Source: Mesobacterium pallidum
GTDB lineage: Bacteria > Pseudomonadota > Alphaproteobacteria > Rhodobacterales > Rhodobacteraceae
Length of the DNA: 62,360 bases
Direction: 5' to 3'
Assembly: GCF_019966535.1 (NCBI RefSeq)
Contig: NZ_JAIMID010000025.1
Location: 1-62,360 of the forward strand
The notes under the pieces are model-generated. The model did not search any database, was not told the origin of the DNA, and saw only the letters and a list, made by a program, of their open reading frames with translations. The position numbers were made by a program, and so were the translations under genes. Positions 48,181-57,079 of this stretch are shown here, in pieces (the stretch's first letter is position 1; each line of letters starts with the position of its first letter).

Positions 48181-49206
48181 ATGATCAGACGGCGCCCCTT
48201 TCTTGTCGGGCTGGGTGCGGCCCTCAATATCGGGGCCGGCCCGCTTGGCGCCGCAGAAACGGCGGACTGGCACCGCTGGAAAACGGCCTTCCTGCGGGAC
48301 GATGGCCGGGTGACCGACGCGTTGCAGGGCGATGCGAGCCATTCCGAAGGCCAGGGCTATGGGCTGCTGCTGGCGCAGGCGCATGGCGACAAAGCGGCGT
48401 TCCAGGCGATGGAGCACTGGGCCGAGCAAAGCCTCGCGATCCGGCAGGACAGCCTGATGGCGTGGCGGTGGCGGCCCGAGGACGGCATCCCAGACTGGCA
48501 CAACGCGACGGATGGCGATCTTTTTCGCGCCTGGGCGCTGATGCGCGCCGACAGGTTCTCGGGCTGGTCCGGGGCCGACGGCACGGGCTATGGCGCAAAG
48601 GCCCGGCACATCGCGGCGGACATCGCGGCGCTCTGCCTCGCGCCCGATCCGCGCGCCCCGGACGAGCCGCTGCTGACGCCCTCGGCCGAAAGCGCCCGCG
48701 GGACGGATGGGGTGCTGTTCAACCCGTCCTATGTCATGCCACGCGCGCTGCGCGAGCTTGGGCTGTTCGCGGCCCTGCCCCGGCTGGTGCAGGCCGCCGA
48801 CCACGGCGAAACGGTGCTGGCCGAACTGGCGCGGCGCGGGCCCGTCCCCGACTGGACCCGGATCACGCCGGCCGGCTTTTCCGCGCCAGAGCGGCACAGC
48901 TCGGACCACGGGTACGACGCGATGCGGGTGGCGCTCTACCTGCTCTGGTCGGACCGGCGCGCACATCCGGCCGTCGCGCGGGCGGCACGGCTTTATCGCG
49001 ACGCCGGCCTGCCGGTGCCGACCGTGCTGTCGGCGGGCGGAGAGATCCGCGACCGCAGCACCTATGCCGGCTACGCAGAGTTGCGCGCGCTGGTGCTGTG
49101 CAGGGCCCAATTGACCGGCGGGCCGGACCGCTCACCATACTATCCGGCCACACTTGGGCTGATGGCGCAGGTCGCCCGGCGCGAATCTCGCAGTTGCAGC
49201 AATTAA
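48181..49206 (+). CDS. bcsZ: GH8 endo-1,4-beta-glucanase (BcsZ-like)
   Basis: 341 aa from ATG 48181 with GGAGG upstream; a GTG at 48148 is less likely. N-terminus RRRPFLVGLGAALNIGAG looks like a Tat or Sec export signal. GH8 motifs: SEGQGYGLLLAQ at 55-66 with probable catalytic acid Glu56, WRWRPEDG, NATDGDLFRAWAL at 108-120 with the Asp residues expected to act as base, and HGYDAMRVALYLLW. GH8 enzymes in cellulose clusters trim nascent glucan in the periplasm. First of a four-gene module with HlyD-like protein, synthase and small exported protein. Confidence 0.9.
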   Translation: MIRRRPFLVGLGAALNIGAGPLGAAETADWHRWKTAFLRDDGRVTDALQGDASHSEGQGYGLLLAQAHGDKAAFQAMEHWAEQSLAIRQDSLMAWRWRPEDGIPDWHNATDGDLFRAWALMRADRFSGWSGADGTGYGAKARHIAADIAALCLAPDPRAPDEPLLTPSAESARGTDGVLFNPSYVMPRALRELGLFAALPRLVQAADHGETVLAELARRGPVPDWTRITPAGFSAPERHSSDHGYDAMRVALYLLWSDRRAHPAVARAARLYRDAGLPVPTVLSAGGEIRDRSTYAGYAELRALVLCRAQLTGGPDRSPYYPATLGLMAQVARRESRSCSN

Positions 49207-49305
49207 TTCGCCTGAAGGGCGAAACTTCGTTCCCTTGGCCACATAATTGCCTAATAATATTGGTTAATGCGGGGCTAACCTTTCCTTTGTTTCCGGAGCG
49301 AGACT

Positions 49306-50466
49306 TTGCGCTATCTTCGACTCGTGATCGGCGGCCTCCTGATCGTCGGCGCTTTGGTCATCATTGTTCGCGAGCAGATGGTGGCCGCGAGCGCCAATGC
49401 CTTTGTCAACGCGCCCGTGATCACCGTGCGATCTCCGGTTGCAGGCGATGTCGCCATGCCGGACTGGCTGCCGGGGTCCGTGGTGACCGAAGACGTCTGG
49501 CTGGCCACGATCCGGGACCCGCTTGTCGATCGCGTCCGGCTCAACGATCTCGAGATGGAACGGGACTGGCTGCAGGCCGAATCGCGGCGCCTGCGCGAAC
49601 GGGCAAGCCAGCAGGAGAAATACCTGTCCTGGATGACCGTGCGCCTGCGGTCGTACCGGGCCGGGCGCATTCAGGAATTGCAGACCCGCGCGCAGCTTCC
49701 CAACCTGGTCGAGCCCGACAAGCTCTCGGACGATGCAGAGGACACGGCGGTCGACATCGTGGCGCGCGCCCCGGACGAGGATGACACCGCGCGCGACGAC
49801 GCGGAGGAGTCCTTCCAGGTTGCGCCTTCGCGCCGCGCTTTGCCCGACCTTCAGCTCGGCTGGGCTGACCGCAACATCTTTCTCGACGACACCGCCAATC
49901 CGGTCTGGAACCATGCGCTGCGCAAGCGTGACGCCCAGCTGGCCCTGGCCGCCAGCAAATCCGACCTGGCCGCGACCGAGGCGCGGCTGAGCGCCGTTCG
50001 GGCGCGGATCGTGCGCGAACGGCAGCGCGTCGTGGCACTGGATGGCGGCGATCTGACCTCGCCCGTGACCGGCCTCATCTGGGAAAAGATGGCCACCGAC
50101 GGCATCAACGTGCAGCGCGGCGATCCGGTGCTGAGGATCGCCGATTGCGAAGGGCTCGTGGTGTCGCTGTCGGTGGCCGAAACGGTCTACAACGGCCTCA
50201 AGGTCGGCGATCCGGCCAGCTTCCGCTTCTCGGGCCGCAGCGAGGTCATGCAGGGCCGCGTCACGCGCCTTGCCGGGGCCGGGGCGGGCACGGTCTACCG
50301 CGAGATGGCGGTGGCCCCCAGCCTCAAGCACCTCGAGCGCTACGACGTGACCCTTGTCGTGCCGGACCTGCTGGAACAGGACGACCTGGGCTGCAACATC
50401 GGCCGCACCGGCCGGGTCTTTTTCGATGACCGGCCTCTGAACGTCCTGCGCAGGTTCTGGAACTGA
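49306..50466 (+). CDS. HlyD/Alg44-like membrane-fusion protein of the polysaccharide synthase
   Basis: 386 aa from TTG 49306 (GGAG upstream). One N-terminal transmembrane helix (LRLVIGGLLIVGALVIIV), then a biotinyl-lipoyl-like half (VITVRSPVAGDVAMPDWLPG), a coiled coil of about 90-130 and again 205-235, and the second lipoyl half (LTSPVTGLIWEKMATDGINVQRGDPVL), followed by a beta-barrel domain. This is the periplasmic adaptor plan of HlyD. Its stop is 1 bp before the synthase ATG. It probably replaces BcsB as the periplasmic partner, guiding polymer towards the outer membrane. Confidence 0.84.
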   Translation: MRYLRLVIGGLLIVGALVIIVREQMVAASANAFVNAPVITVRSPVAGDVAMPDWLPGSVVTEDVWLATIRDPLVDRVRLNDLEMERDWLQAESRRLRERASQQEKYLSWMTVRLRSYRAGRIQELQTRAQLPNLVEPDKLSDDAEDTAVDIVARAPDEDDTARDDAEESFQVAPSRRALPDLQLGWADRNIFLDDTANPVWNHALRKRDAQLALAASKSDLAATEARLSAVRARIVRERQRVVALDGGDLTSPVTGLIWEKMATDGINVQRGDPVLRIADCEGLVVSLSVAETVYNGLKVGDPASFRFSGRSEVMQGRVTRLAGAGAGTVYREMAVAPSLKHLERYDVTLVVPDLLEQDDLGCNIGRTGRVFFDDRPLNVLRRFWN

Positions 50467-50467
50467 C

Positions 50468-52477
50468 ATGCTCGACCTGCTGAACCTGGGTCTTCTGGGA
50501 TCCAGCCTCCTGCATCTCGTGCCGATCGCCGGCGCGGCCCTGCTGCTGCCGTCGATCATCGACAAGACCAGCAACGTGCATCGCCACATCCTGTTCGGGA
50601 TCGCGATCCTGCTGTCGCTGCGCTACGCGTGGTGGCGGATCACGGACACCATCGCGCCCATTGGCTTCACGGTGGATTTCGTGGCCAGCTGGTCGCTGAT
50701 GGTCCTCGAGATGGCGACGATGATCGGCTCGTTCAGCGCCTTCGTCCTCCTGATGCGGTACCGCGACCGCGGCCAGGAGGTGGCCGACAACCTTAGCTGG
50801 TGGCATGGCGGCGAGACCCCCCGCGTGTCGCTGCTGATCGCGACCTACAACGAAGAAGTCGAGGTGCTCGAGCGGACGATCCTTGGCGCCAAGGCCCTGA
50901 CCCACAAGGCCAAGGAGGTGCTGGTTCTCGACGACGGGCGGCGCGACTGGCTGCGGGACTATTGCGCCGAGCAGGGGGTCGGGTACCTGCGGCGGCCCGA
51001 CAACAAGGGCTCGAAGGCGGGTAACATCAACCACGCTTTGGGCGTGCTGGCCGCCCGCGAGACGCCGCCGGACTACGTCGCGGTGCTGGATGCCGACTTC
51101 GTGCCGCATCGCGGGTTCATCTCGCGCACGCTGGCGCTGTTCCACGACGCCGACGTGGGCCTGGTGCAGACGCCGCAGCATTTCTTCAACGCCGATCCGA
51201 TCCAGCACAACCTCGGCATCTCGCGCTCCTACCCCGACGAGCAGCGGTTCTTCTTCGATCACATGCAGCCCTCGCGCGACGGCTGGGGCATCGCCTTTTG
51301 CTGCGGCACCTCGTCGATGATCCGGTTCTCGGCGCTGATGGACATCGGCGGCTTTCCGACCGAGAGCGTGACCGAAGACTTCATGCTCACGCTGGTGCTG
51401 CAGAACAAGGGCTGGCGCACGGTCTACCTCAACGAGCCGCTGACCGAGGGCCTCGCGCCCGAGGGCCTCAAGGAATACATCACCCAGCGGGCGCGCTGGT
51501 GCCTCGGCCTGATGCAGATCGCGCGCGGCAGCATGGGACCGCTGGCCAAGAACGACCTGCGCCTGCGCGATCGCTGGAGCGTGGCGGACTCGGTCTTCTA
51601 CTGGCTGACGACCTTCGCGTTCCGCTTTGCCTCGGTGATCTTTCCGCTGCTCTACTGGTTCTTCAACGTGACGGTGGTGGATGCCGCGCTGCCCGACGTG
51701 ATCAGCTATTTCGGCTGCTACTTCCTCTGGACGATCATGGTGCTGAACCTGATGGCGCCGGGCACGGTCATTCCGCTGCTCAACGATGTCAGCCAGCTGA
51801 TCGGATCGATCCAGATCACCCGCTCGGCCTGGACCGGGCTGATCAAGCCGCATGGCCACCCGTTCAGCGTCACCGCCAAGGGAGGGGACCGCAGCCGGAT
51901 CGTGATCCAGTGGCGGATCATGGCGCCCTTCGCGATCCTGCTGATCCTGACGCTGACCGGGCTGCTGCTGGGCATCTTCACCGACCGGTTCGCCTTTTCG
52001 GACGCGGCGGACGGCAAGTGGGTGATCCTTTTCTGGACGATCTACAACCTCATCGTGTTGTCGATCACGGTCATCGCCTGTTTCGAGCTGCCACGCCGCG
52101 AGGCGCATGTCGCCGACAAGCCCGAGCGGGTAACCTTCACCGTCGACGGGACCGCGACGCGGCTGTGGATGACCGGCCTCACCGCCGACCATGCCCGGCT
52201 GCGGGGCAAGCATTTCGACGCGCATGTGCACGGCATCCTGACGATCGACGACATCGGCGACGTGCCGGCCGAGGTCGTCACCACCACCGGCGACGGCGCG
52301 CGCCTGGCGCTCAGGCCGGATGCGGCGACCCGTGACAAGCTCTTGCTGCGGTTCTATTTCGAGGGGGACCAGCCCGGCGTTGGCGCAACCAACATGTCGG
52401 GCATGTTGCGAGATCTCGCGCGGCGCCTGTCGTTTCATGCCGGACCTCAAGCGCACAAGCGAAAGGATCCGACGTGA
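50468..52477 (+). CDS. Cellulose synthase-like catalytic subunit (processive GT2, BcsA-like)
   Basis: 669 aa. N-terminal TM helices at about 15-95; cytoplasmic GT domain at about 118-345 with VLVLDDG (153-157), LDADF (208-211; DXD), TEDF (302-305, general base Asp) and QRARW (340-344, the Q(Q/R)xRW acceptor motif), followed by four or more TM helices. It would polymerise UDP-glucose into a beta-glucan and push it through its own channel. The C-terminal 110 residues sit where BcsA has the c-di-GMP-binding PilZ domain, but RxxxR and DxSxxG are not recognisable (LPRREAH, then MTGLTADHARL). Stop and next start overlap in GTGA. Confidence 0.9.
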   Translation: MLDLLNLGLLGSSLLHLVPIAGAALLLPSIIDKTSNVHRHILFGIAILLSLRYAWWRITDTIAPIGFTVDFVASWSLMVLEMATMIGSFSAFVLLMRYRDRGQEVADNLSWWHGGETPRVSLLIATYNEEVEVLERTILGAKALTHKAKEVLVLDDGRRDWLRDYCAEQGVGYLRRPDNKGSKAGNINHALGVLAARETPPDYVAVLDADFVPHRGFISRTLALFHDADVGLVQTPQHFFNADPIQHNLGISRSYPDEQRFFFDHMQPSRDGWGIAFCCGTSSMIRFSALMDIGGFPTESVTEDFMLTLVLQNKGWRTVYLNEPLTEGLAPEGLKEYITQRARWCLGLMQIARGSMGPLAKNDLRLRDRWSVADSVFYWLTTFAFRFASVIFPLLYWFFNVTVVDAALPDVISYFGCYFLWTIMVLNLMAPGTVIPLLNDVSQLIGSIQITRSAWTGLIKPHGHPFSVTAKGGDRSRIVIQWRIMAPFAILLILTLTGLLLGIFTDRFAFSDAADGKWVILFWTIYNLIVLSITVIACFELPRREAHVADKPERVTFTVDGTATRLWMTGLTADHARLRGKHFDAHVHGILTIDDIGDVPAEVVTTTGDGARLALRPDAATRDKLLLRFYFEGDQPGVGATNMSGMLRDLARRLSFHAGPQAHKRKDPT

Positions 52478-53067
52478 CTCATTCCCTTCTGCCCAAACAC
52501 GCGGCACTGGCCTTGGCGGCCTTTTTCTGCGCCGCTGCCGGCGGCATGGCGTGGGCCGATGGGGAATTCTACCAGGTCGACGTGTCGCCCACGACCGAAG
52601 GCGGTGTCGCGACCATCGAGCGCGGGCGCATGGCCTATGGGCTCGGCTACAGCGGCTATGCCGGGGGGGCGGACCTGAACCTGTCGGCCAGCTACAAGCT
52701 GTCGGTCGGCGGGCCCGAGTTGCCGATCACCCTGCGGATCGGCCCCGCGCTGCAACGCGAACGGCTGGAAGACTGGAAGTACGGCCTGCGCCTGGTGGCC
52801 GAGCACTACCGGCCGACCGGCTTCGGGCACCTTTTTTTGCTGGGTGAGGTCACGACGATCGACCGGGGCTATTTCGGCCTGGTGCAGGTCGGCCTCTCCG
52901 ACGCCAGCGTCTCGGTCGAGCTGACGCATCAGGGCGACGATGACGGGTTCGAGGAAAGCGCCATCGCCGTGACCCGCCCCCTGGCGGGCAGCAAGGCCAG
53001 CCTGCGCCTCGGCTACAAGCTGCGCGAAGGGGTCGCCTTTGTGGGCTGGTCCTACAACACGTTCTGA
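52474..53067 (+). CDS. Exported small beta-rich protein, probable outer-membrane component
   Basis: 197 aa from GTG 52474, overlapping the synthase stop. Signal peptide 1-29 (ALALAAFFCAAAGGMAWA, cleavage near AWA-DG). The rest is alternating hydrophobic/polar strands rich in Gly, Tyr and aromatic ends (GLGYSGYAGGADLNLSASYK, VAFVGWSYNTF, terminal Phe), as expected of an 8 to 10-strand outer-membrane barrel. No named family recognised. Position suggests a short stand-in for the BcsC-type outer-membrane exit. Confidence 0.72.
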   Translation: MTHSLLPKHAALALAAFFCAAAGGMAWADGEFYQVDVSPTTEGGVATIERGRMAYGLGYSGYAGGADLNLSASYKLSVGGPELPITLRIGPALQRERLEDWKYGLRLVAEHYRPTGFGHLFLLGEVTTIDRGYFGLVQVGLSDASVSVELTHQGDDDGFEESAIAVTRPLAGSKASLRLGYKLREGVAFVGWSYNTF

Positions 53068-53179
53068 GCCGGGGCGGCATCGCGGAAGGCAGGACAAGTC
53101 GCGGCAATAACCGCCGCATCACGCGTCGCATCGCCCGCGATATCTGCCGGGCCCCCCGTGTCCAGCGCCGCCACAGCGC

Positions 53180-54184
53180 TCAACTCGTCTCCCCCGCCAC
53201 CAGCCGGAACCCCAGGTCGACCTTGGCTTCGGCCACCGGCCCGTCGCCCATCACGTGCCGCGCGGCGCTGATGCCCATCTCGCGGCGCGGGGTTTCCACG
53301 GTGGTCAGCCGCACCGGCAGCGCCTCGAGGAACCCGAGCCCGTTGAACCCCGCCAGCGCCACGTCGCGCGGGACCGTCAGCCCCTCGGCCAGGCAATGCA
53401 TCAGCCCGCCCGCCGCCAGGTCGTCATTGGCAAAGTAGATCGCATCGGGCCGGGCCAGCCCGTCCAGCAGCATGGCCGTGCCGCGCCGGCCCTGCACCAT
53501 CGCCGAGGGGCCGTCGAACACCCGTTCGGCCACCATCTGCGCCCCGGCCGCGCGCACCGTCTCGCGGAAACCCGCCAGCCGCTTGGACGCCCGCAGGTCG
53601 CGCCCGCCCTGGGCGCCGATCCAGCCGAACCGCCGGTAGCCGCGGGCCAGCATGTGGCGGGCGGTGGCCCGGCCCGCCTCGACCTGCGACAGCCCGAAGG
53701 CGACCGAGATCGGGTCGCCGTCAAGGTCCATCACCTCGGCCACGCGGACGCCCGAGGCGCGGATCGCGGCGCGCGTGCCCTTGGCATGTTCGAGCCCCGG
53801 CAGGATGATCCCGCGCGGGCGCCAGGACAGCAGGTCGCGCACCAGCGCCGCTTCGCGCAGCGGGTCGTATTCGGTCACGCCGAACACCGGCTGCATCCCC
53901 TGCCCGGCCAGCGTCTCGGTCACGCCCGCGAGCACCTCGGAAAAGACGCGGTTGCCCAGCGTCGGCAGGATCACCGCGACCAGTGGCGTGCTCTCGTCGC
54001 GCAGCGCCGTAGCCAGGCGGTTGGGCACATAGCCCAGCTGGTGCGCCGCCTGCTCGACCCGGGCCCGCGCCTCGGCCGAGGCAGAGCCCGACCCGCGCAG
54101 CACCCGGCTTACCGTCATCTGGCTGACCCCGGCGGCCTCGGCGATATCGCCCATGGTGGGGCGGTGATCCGACCTGTCGCGCAT
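53180..54184 (-). CDS. LacI-family transcriptional regulator of the threonate operon
   Basis: 334 aa from ATG 54184 (AGGA about 10 bases upstream). N-terminal helix-turn-helix RPTMGDIAEAAGVSQMTVSR followed by the hinge helix (AHQLGYVPNRLATALR). The periplasmic-binding-protein-like ligand domain (65-334) begins PLVAVILPTLGNRVFSEVL, closest by eye to the GntR (gluconate) branch. Divergent from ltnD with two perfect palindromes between them, so it most likely represses the tetronate operon and responds to an intermediate. Its 3' end resembles the fragment at 46855-46936. Confidence 0.9.
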   Translation of the reverse strand: MRDRSDHRPTMGDIAEAAGVSQMTVSRVLRGSGSASAEARARVEQAAHQLGYVPNRLATALRDESTPLVAVILPTLGNRVFSEVLAGVTETLAGQGMQPVFGVTEYDPLREAALVRDLLSWRPRGIILPGLEHAKGTRAAIRASGVRVAEVMDLDGDPISVAFGLSQVEAGRATARHMLARGYRRFGWIGAQGGRDLRASKRLAGFRETVRAAGAQMVAERVFDGPSAMVQGRRGTAMLLDGLARPDAIYFANDDLAAGGLMHCLAEGLTVPRDVALAGFNGLGFLEALPVRLTTVETPRREMGISAARHVMGDGPVAEAKVDLGFRLVAGETS

Positions 54185-54222
54185 GCTCTCGTCCTGTCCC
54201 GTGACCGGCAAATGCCTTGACT

Positions 54223-54240
54223 CATGTTTACGTAAACATG
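54223..54240. promoter_or_regulatory. LacI-type operator 1
   Basis: CATGTTTACGTAAACATG, an 18-bp perfect palindrome with central CG, 38 bp upstream of the regulator start. LacI-family operators are typically such even palindromes. Confidence 0.75.
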
Positions 54241-54255
54241 CATATCCCTGTCGAA

Positions 54256-54269
54256 TGTTATCGATAACA
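54256..54269. promoter_or_regulatory. LacI-type operator 2
   Basis: TGTTATCGATAACA, a 14-bp perfect palindrome 19 bp before ltnD and centred 31 bp from operator 1, about three helical turns. It resembles GntR-type operators. Confidence 0.75.
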
Positions 54270-54288
54270 AGGCGCGGAAAGGGACAGG

Positions 54289-55176
54289 ATGAGCAGGATC
54301 GCGGTGATCGGGCTGGGCTCCATGGGCTATGGCATGGCGCAATCCTGCCTGCGCGCGGGGCACGAGGTCTGGGGGCAGGACATCAACGAGGACGCCGTGC
54401 AGCGCCTCAAGGTCGAGGGTGGGCAGGACGGCCCCCTGCCCGGTGACCTCGATGCCGCGATGATCGTTGTGCTGAACGCCGCGCAGACCGAAACCGTGCT
54501 ATTCGGCGACGGCGGCGTAGCCCGGCAGCTGCGGCCCGGCGCGGTCGTCATCTCTTGCGCCACCGTCGCGCCCGACTTCGCCCGCGCGATGGCGGCGCGC
54601 TGTGCCGAGGCCGGGGTGCATTACCTCGACGCGCCGATCTCGGGCGGGGCGGCCAAGGCGGCTTCGGGCCAGTTGTCGGTCATGGCCTCGGGCAGCACAG
54701 CGGCTTTCGCCGCCGCACGCCCCGCGCTTGACGCCTGCGCCGAGACGGTGTTCGAACTGGGCGACGAAGCCGGCCCCGGATCGGCCATGAAGGCGGTCAA
54801 CCAGTTGCTCGCAGGCGTCCATATCGCCGCCATGGCCGAGGCGCTGACCTTCGGCATGACGCAAGGGGTCAGCCCCGCGCAATTCGTCGAGGTGATCAGC
54901 AAATGCGCCGGCACCTCCTGGATGCTCGAGAACCGCGCACCGCATATCGTGGACGGAGATTACACCCCCCGCAGCCAGGTCAACATCTGGCCCAAGGATC
55001 TTGGCATCGTGCTCGACGTGGCGAAGTCGGCCGGCTTTTCCGCCCCGATCACCGCCACCGCCCTGCAACAATACATGGTCGCCGTGGGCATGGGGCTGGG
55101 GGCCGAGGATGACGCCGCCATCGCCAAGGTCTATGCCCGCAACGTCGGCCTGACCCTGCCGGGAGACGCGGAATGA
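54289..55176 (+). CDS. ltnD: L-threonate dehydrogenase (3-hydroxyisobutyrate dehydrogenase family)
   Basis: 295 aa. NAD-binding IAVIGLGSMGYGMAQS at 4-19; substrate loop YLDAPISGGAAKA near 120; catalytic Lys in SAMKAVNQLLAG near 168. In the family context with OtnK/OtnC/OtnI it oxidises L-threonate to 2-oxo-tetronate. First of four genes joined by 4-bp overlaps (ATGA at 55173). D-erythronate or D-threonate specificity cannot be excluded from motifs. Confidence 0.88.
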   Translation: MSRIAVIGLGSMGYGMAQSCLRAGHEVWGQDINEDAVQRLKVEGGQDGPLPGDLDAAMIVVLNAAQTETVLFGDGGVARQLRPGAVVISCATVAPDFARAMAARCAEAGVHYLDAPISGGAAKAASGQLSVMASGSTAAFAAARPALDACAETVFELGDEAGPGSAMKAVNQLLAGVHIAAMAEALTFGMTQGVSPAQFVEVISKCAGTSWMLENRAPHIVDGDYTPRSQVNIWPKDLGIVLDVAKSAGFSAPITATALQQYMVAVGMGLGAEDDAAIAKVYARNVGLTLPGDAE

Positions 55177-56435
55177 CCACCTACCTTGGCTGCATCGCCG
55201 ACGATTTCACCGGTGCGACGGACCTGGCCGGGCTGCTGGCGCGGTCGGGCATCCAGGTGTCGCTGCGCATGGGCGTGCCGACAAAGCCGCCCGCGGACAC
55301 CGCCCCGTTCGAGGTCATCGCCCTCAAGTGCCGCACCGCCCCGGTGGCCGAGGCGGTGGCCGAGACGCAAGCCGCCCTGCGCTGGCTGCAAGCCGCCGGC
55401 GCGGAACGGTTCTTCTGGAAATACTGCTCGACCTTCGATTCGACGCCCGAGGGCAATATCGGCCCCGTGGCCGAGGCGCTGATGCAGACGCTTGGCACCG
55501 ACCAGACGATCTATTGCCCCGCCTTCCCCGAGAACGGGCGCGCGATCTTCATGGGCAACCTCTTTGTCGGGCGGCAGCCGTTGGCCGAGAGCCCGATGAA
55601 AGATCACCCGCTGACCCCCATGCGCGACAGCAACCTGATGCGGCTGCTGGAACCGCAGGTGACGCGCCCCGTGGGCCTTGTCGACCGGCTGACCGTGGCC
55701 GAAGGCGCCGAGGCGACCCGCGCCGCCCTGAAGGCGCTGGCAAACGAGGGCGTGGCCCACGTGGTCGTCGATGCGGTCGCCAATGCCGACCTTACGACCA
55801 TCGCCGAGGCCTGCCGCGACATGCCCCTGATGACCGGCGGCAGTGCGGTGGCGATGCCCCTGCCCGCGCTCTACCGTGCCTCGGGGGGCCTTGGCGGCGA
55901 CGCCCCCTCCTTTACCCCGCCCGCCCTGCCCGAGACCGCCGTGATCCTGTCGGGCAGCTGCTCGGCCATGACCAATCGGCAGGTCGCCGCATACCTCGCC
56001 ACCGGCGCGCCGGGCCTGCGCCTCGACCCGCTGGACCTGGCTGACCGCGGCGGGCAGCCCGCGCTCGACTGGCTGGCGCAGCAGGACCTCGCGCGCGCCC
56101 CGCTGATCTACGCCACGGCCGAACCCGACGCCGTCCGCGCCGCGCAGGACAAGCTGGGCCGCGCCCGCGCCGGCGAGATCGTCGAAGAGACTCTCGCCGC
56201 CTGCGCCACCCGCGCCCGCGACCTCGGCGCCCGCCGCATCGTCGTGGCGGGGGGCGAGACATCCGGCGCCGTGACCCAGGCGCTTGGCGTCACGCGGCTC
56301 GACATCGGGCGCGAGATCGCGCCCGGCGTGCCCTGGACCTATTGCACCAGCGCCGGCCACGACCTGGCGCTCACGCTGAAATCGGGCAATTTCGGCGCCC
56401 CCGGCTTCTTCACCGACGCGCTGGAGGCCCTATGA
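55173..56435 (+). CDS. otnK: 3-oxo-tetronate kinase (DUF1537/OtnK)
   Basis: 420 aa. The N-terminal LGCIADDFTGATDLAGLLA is the signature of the four-carbon acid sugar kinases; the C-terminal part has the nucleotide-binding GARRIVVAGGETSGAVTQAL. It phosphorylates 3-oxo-tetronate at C4 with ATP. Starts inside the ltnD stop (ATGA) and ends inside the otnC start. Confidence 0.93.
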   Translation: MTTYLGCIADDFTGATDLAGLLARSGIQVSLRMGVPTKPPADTAPFEVIALKCRTAPVAEAVAETQAALRWLQAAGAERFFWKYCSTFDSTPEGNIGPVAEALMQTLGTDQTIYCPAFPENGRAIFMGNLFVGRQPLAESPMKDHPLTPMRDSNLMRLLEPQVTRPVGLVDRLTVAEGAEATRAALKALANEGVAHVVVDAVANADLTTIAEACRDMPLMTGGSAVAMPLPALYRASGGLGGDAPSFTPPALPETAVILSGSCSAMTNRQVAAYLATGAPGLRLDPLDLADRGGQPALDWLAQQDLARAPLIYATAEPDAVRAAQDKLGRARAGEIVEETLAACATRARDLGARRIVVAGGETSGAVTQALGVTRLDIGREIAPGVPWTYCTSAGHDLALTLKSGNFGAPGFFTDALEAL

Positions 56436-57079
56436 CCGACACCGCCCTGCGCGAGCAGATCTGCCTGCTGGCCAAGTCCCTGTTCGACCGTGGGCTGACC
56501 CATGGCAGCACCGGCAACATCTCGGCCCGGACGGGTGATGGCGGGCTGCTGGTCTCGCCCACGGGCACCAGTTTCGGGCGGCTCGATCCGGGACGGCTCA
56601 GCCTCTTCGACGCGACAGGCCGCCACGTCGCAGGCGACAAGCCGACCAAGGAAATGCCCCTGCATTCCGCCTTTTACGACACGCGCAGCACGGCCGGGGC
56701 GGTCGTGCACCTGCATTCCTGCCATGCGGTCGCGCTGTCGATGATGCCCGATGCCGACCCCGACGATTTCCTGCCGCCGCTCACGCCTTACGGGCTGATA
56801 AAACTGGGCCGGGTCAAGCTGCTGCCCTTCTTCCTGCCCGGCGATCCGGCCATGGGCGACGCCGTGCGCGGCCTTGCCGGCAAGCGCTCGGCCGTGATGC
56901 TGGCGAACCACGGGCCGGTGGTGGCGGGCGCGGACGTCGAAGCCGCCTGCAACGCCATCGAAGAGCTCGAGGACACCGCCCGCCTGGCCATGATGACCCG
57001 CGGCATGGGCGCCCGCGCCCTGACCGAGGCGCAGGTGCAGGCCGTCATCACCAAGTTCGACGTGGAGTGGGACGTATGA
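56432..57079 (+). CDS. otnC: 3-oxo-tetronate 4-phosphate decarboxylase (class II aldolase family)
   Basis: 215 aa from ATG 56432, which overlaps the otnK stop; an in-frame start at 56342 lies deep in otnK. Class II aldolase/adducin fold: LTHGSTGNISAR near 25, metal-binding VHLHSCHAV near 92, and ANHGPVVAG near 155. It converts 3-oxo-tetronate 4-phosphate to dihydroxyacetone phosphate and CO2. Overlaps otnI by 4 bp. Confidence 0.92.
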   Translation: MTDTALREQICLLAKSLFDRGLTHGSTGNISARTGDGGLLVSPTGTSFGRLDPGRLSLFDATGRHVAGDKPTKEMPLHSAFYDTRSTAGAVVHLHSCHAVALSMMPDADPDDFLPPLTPYGLIKLGRVKLLPFFLPGDPAMGDAVRGLAGKRSAVMLANHGPVVAGADVEAACNAIEELEDTARLAMMTRGMGARALTEAQVQAVITKFDVEWDV

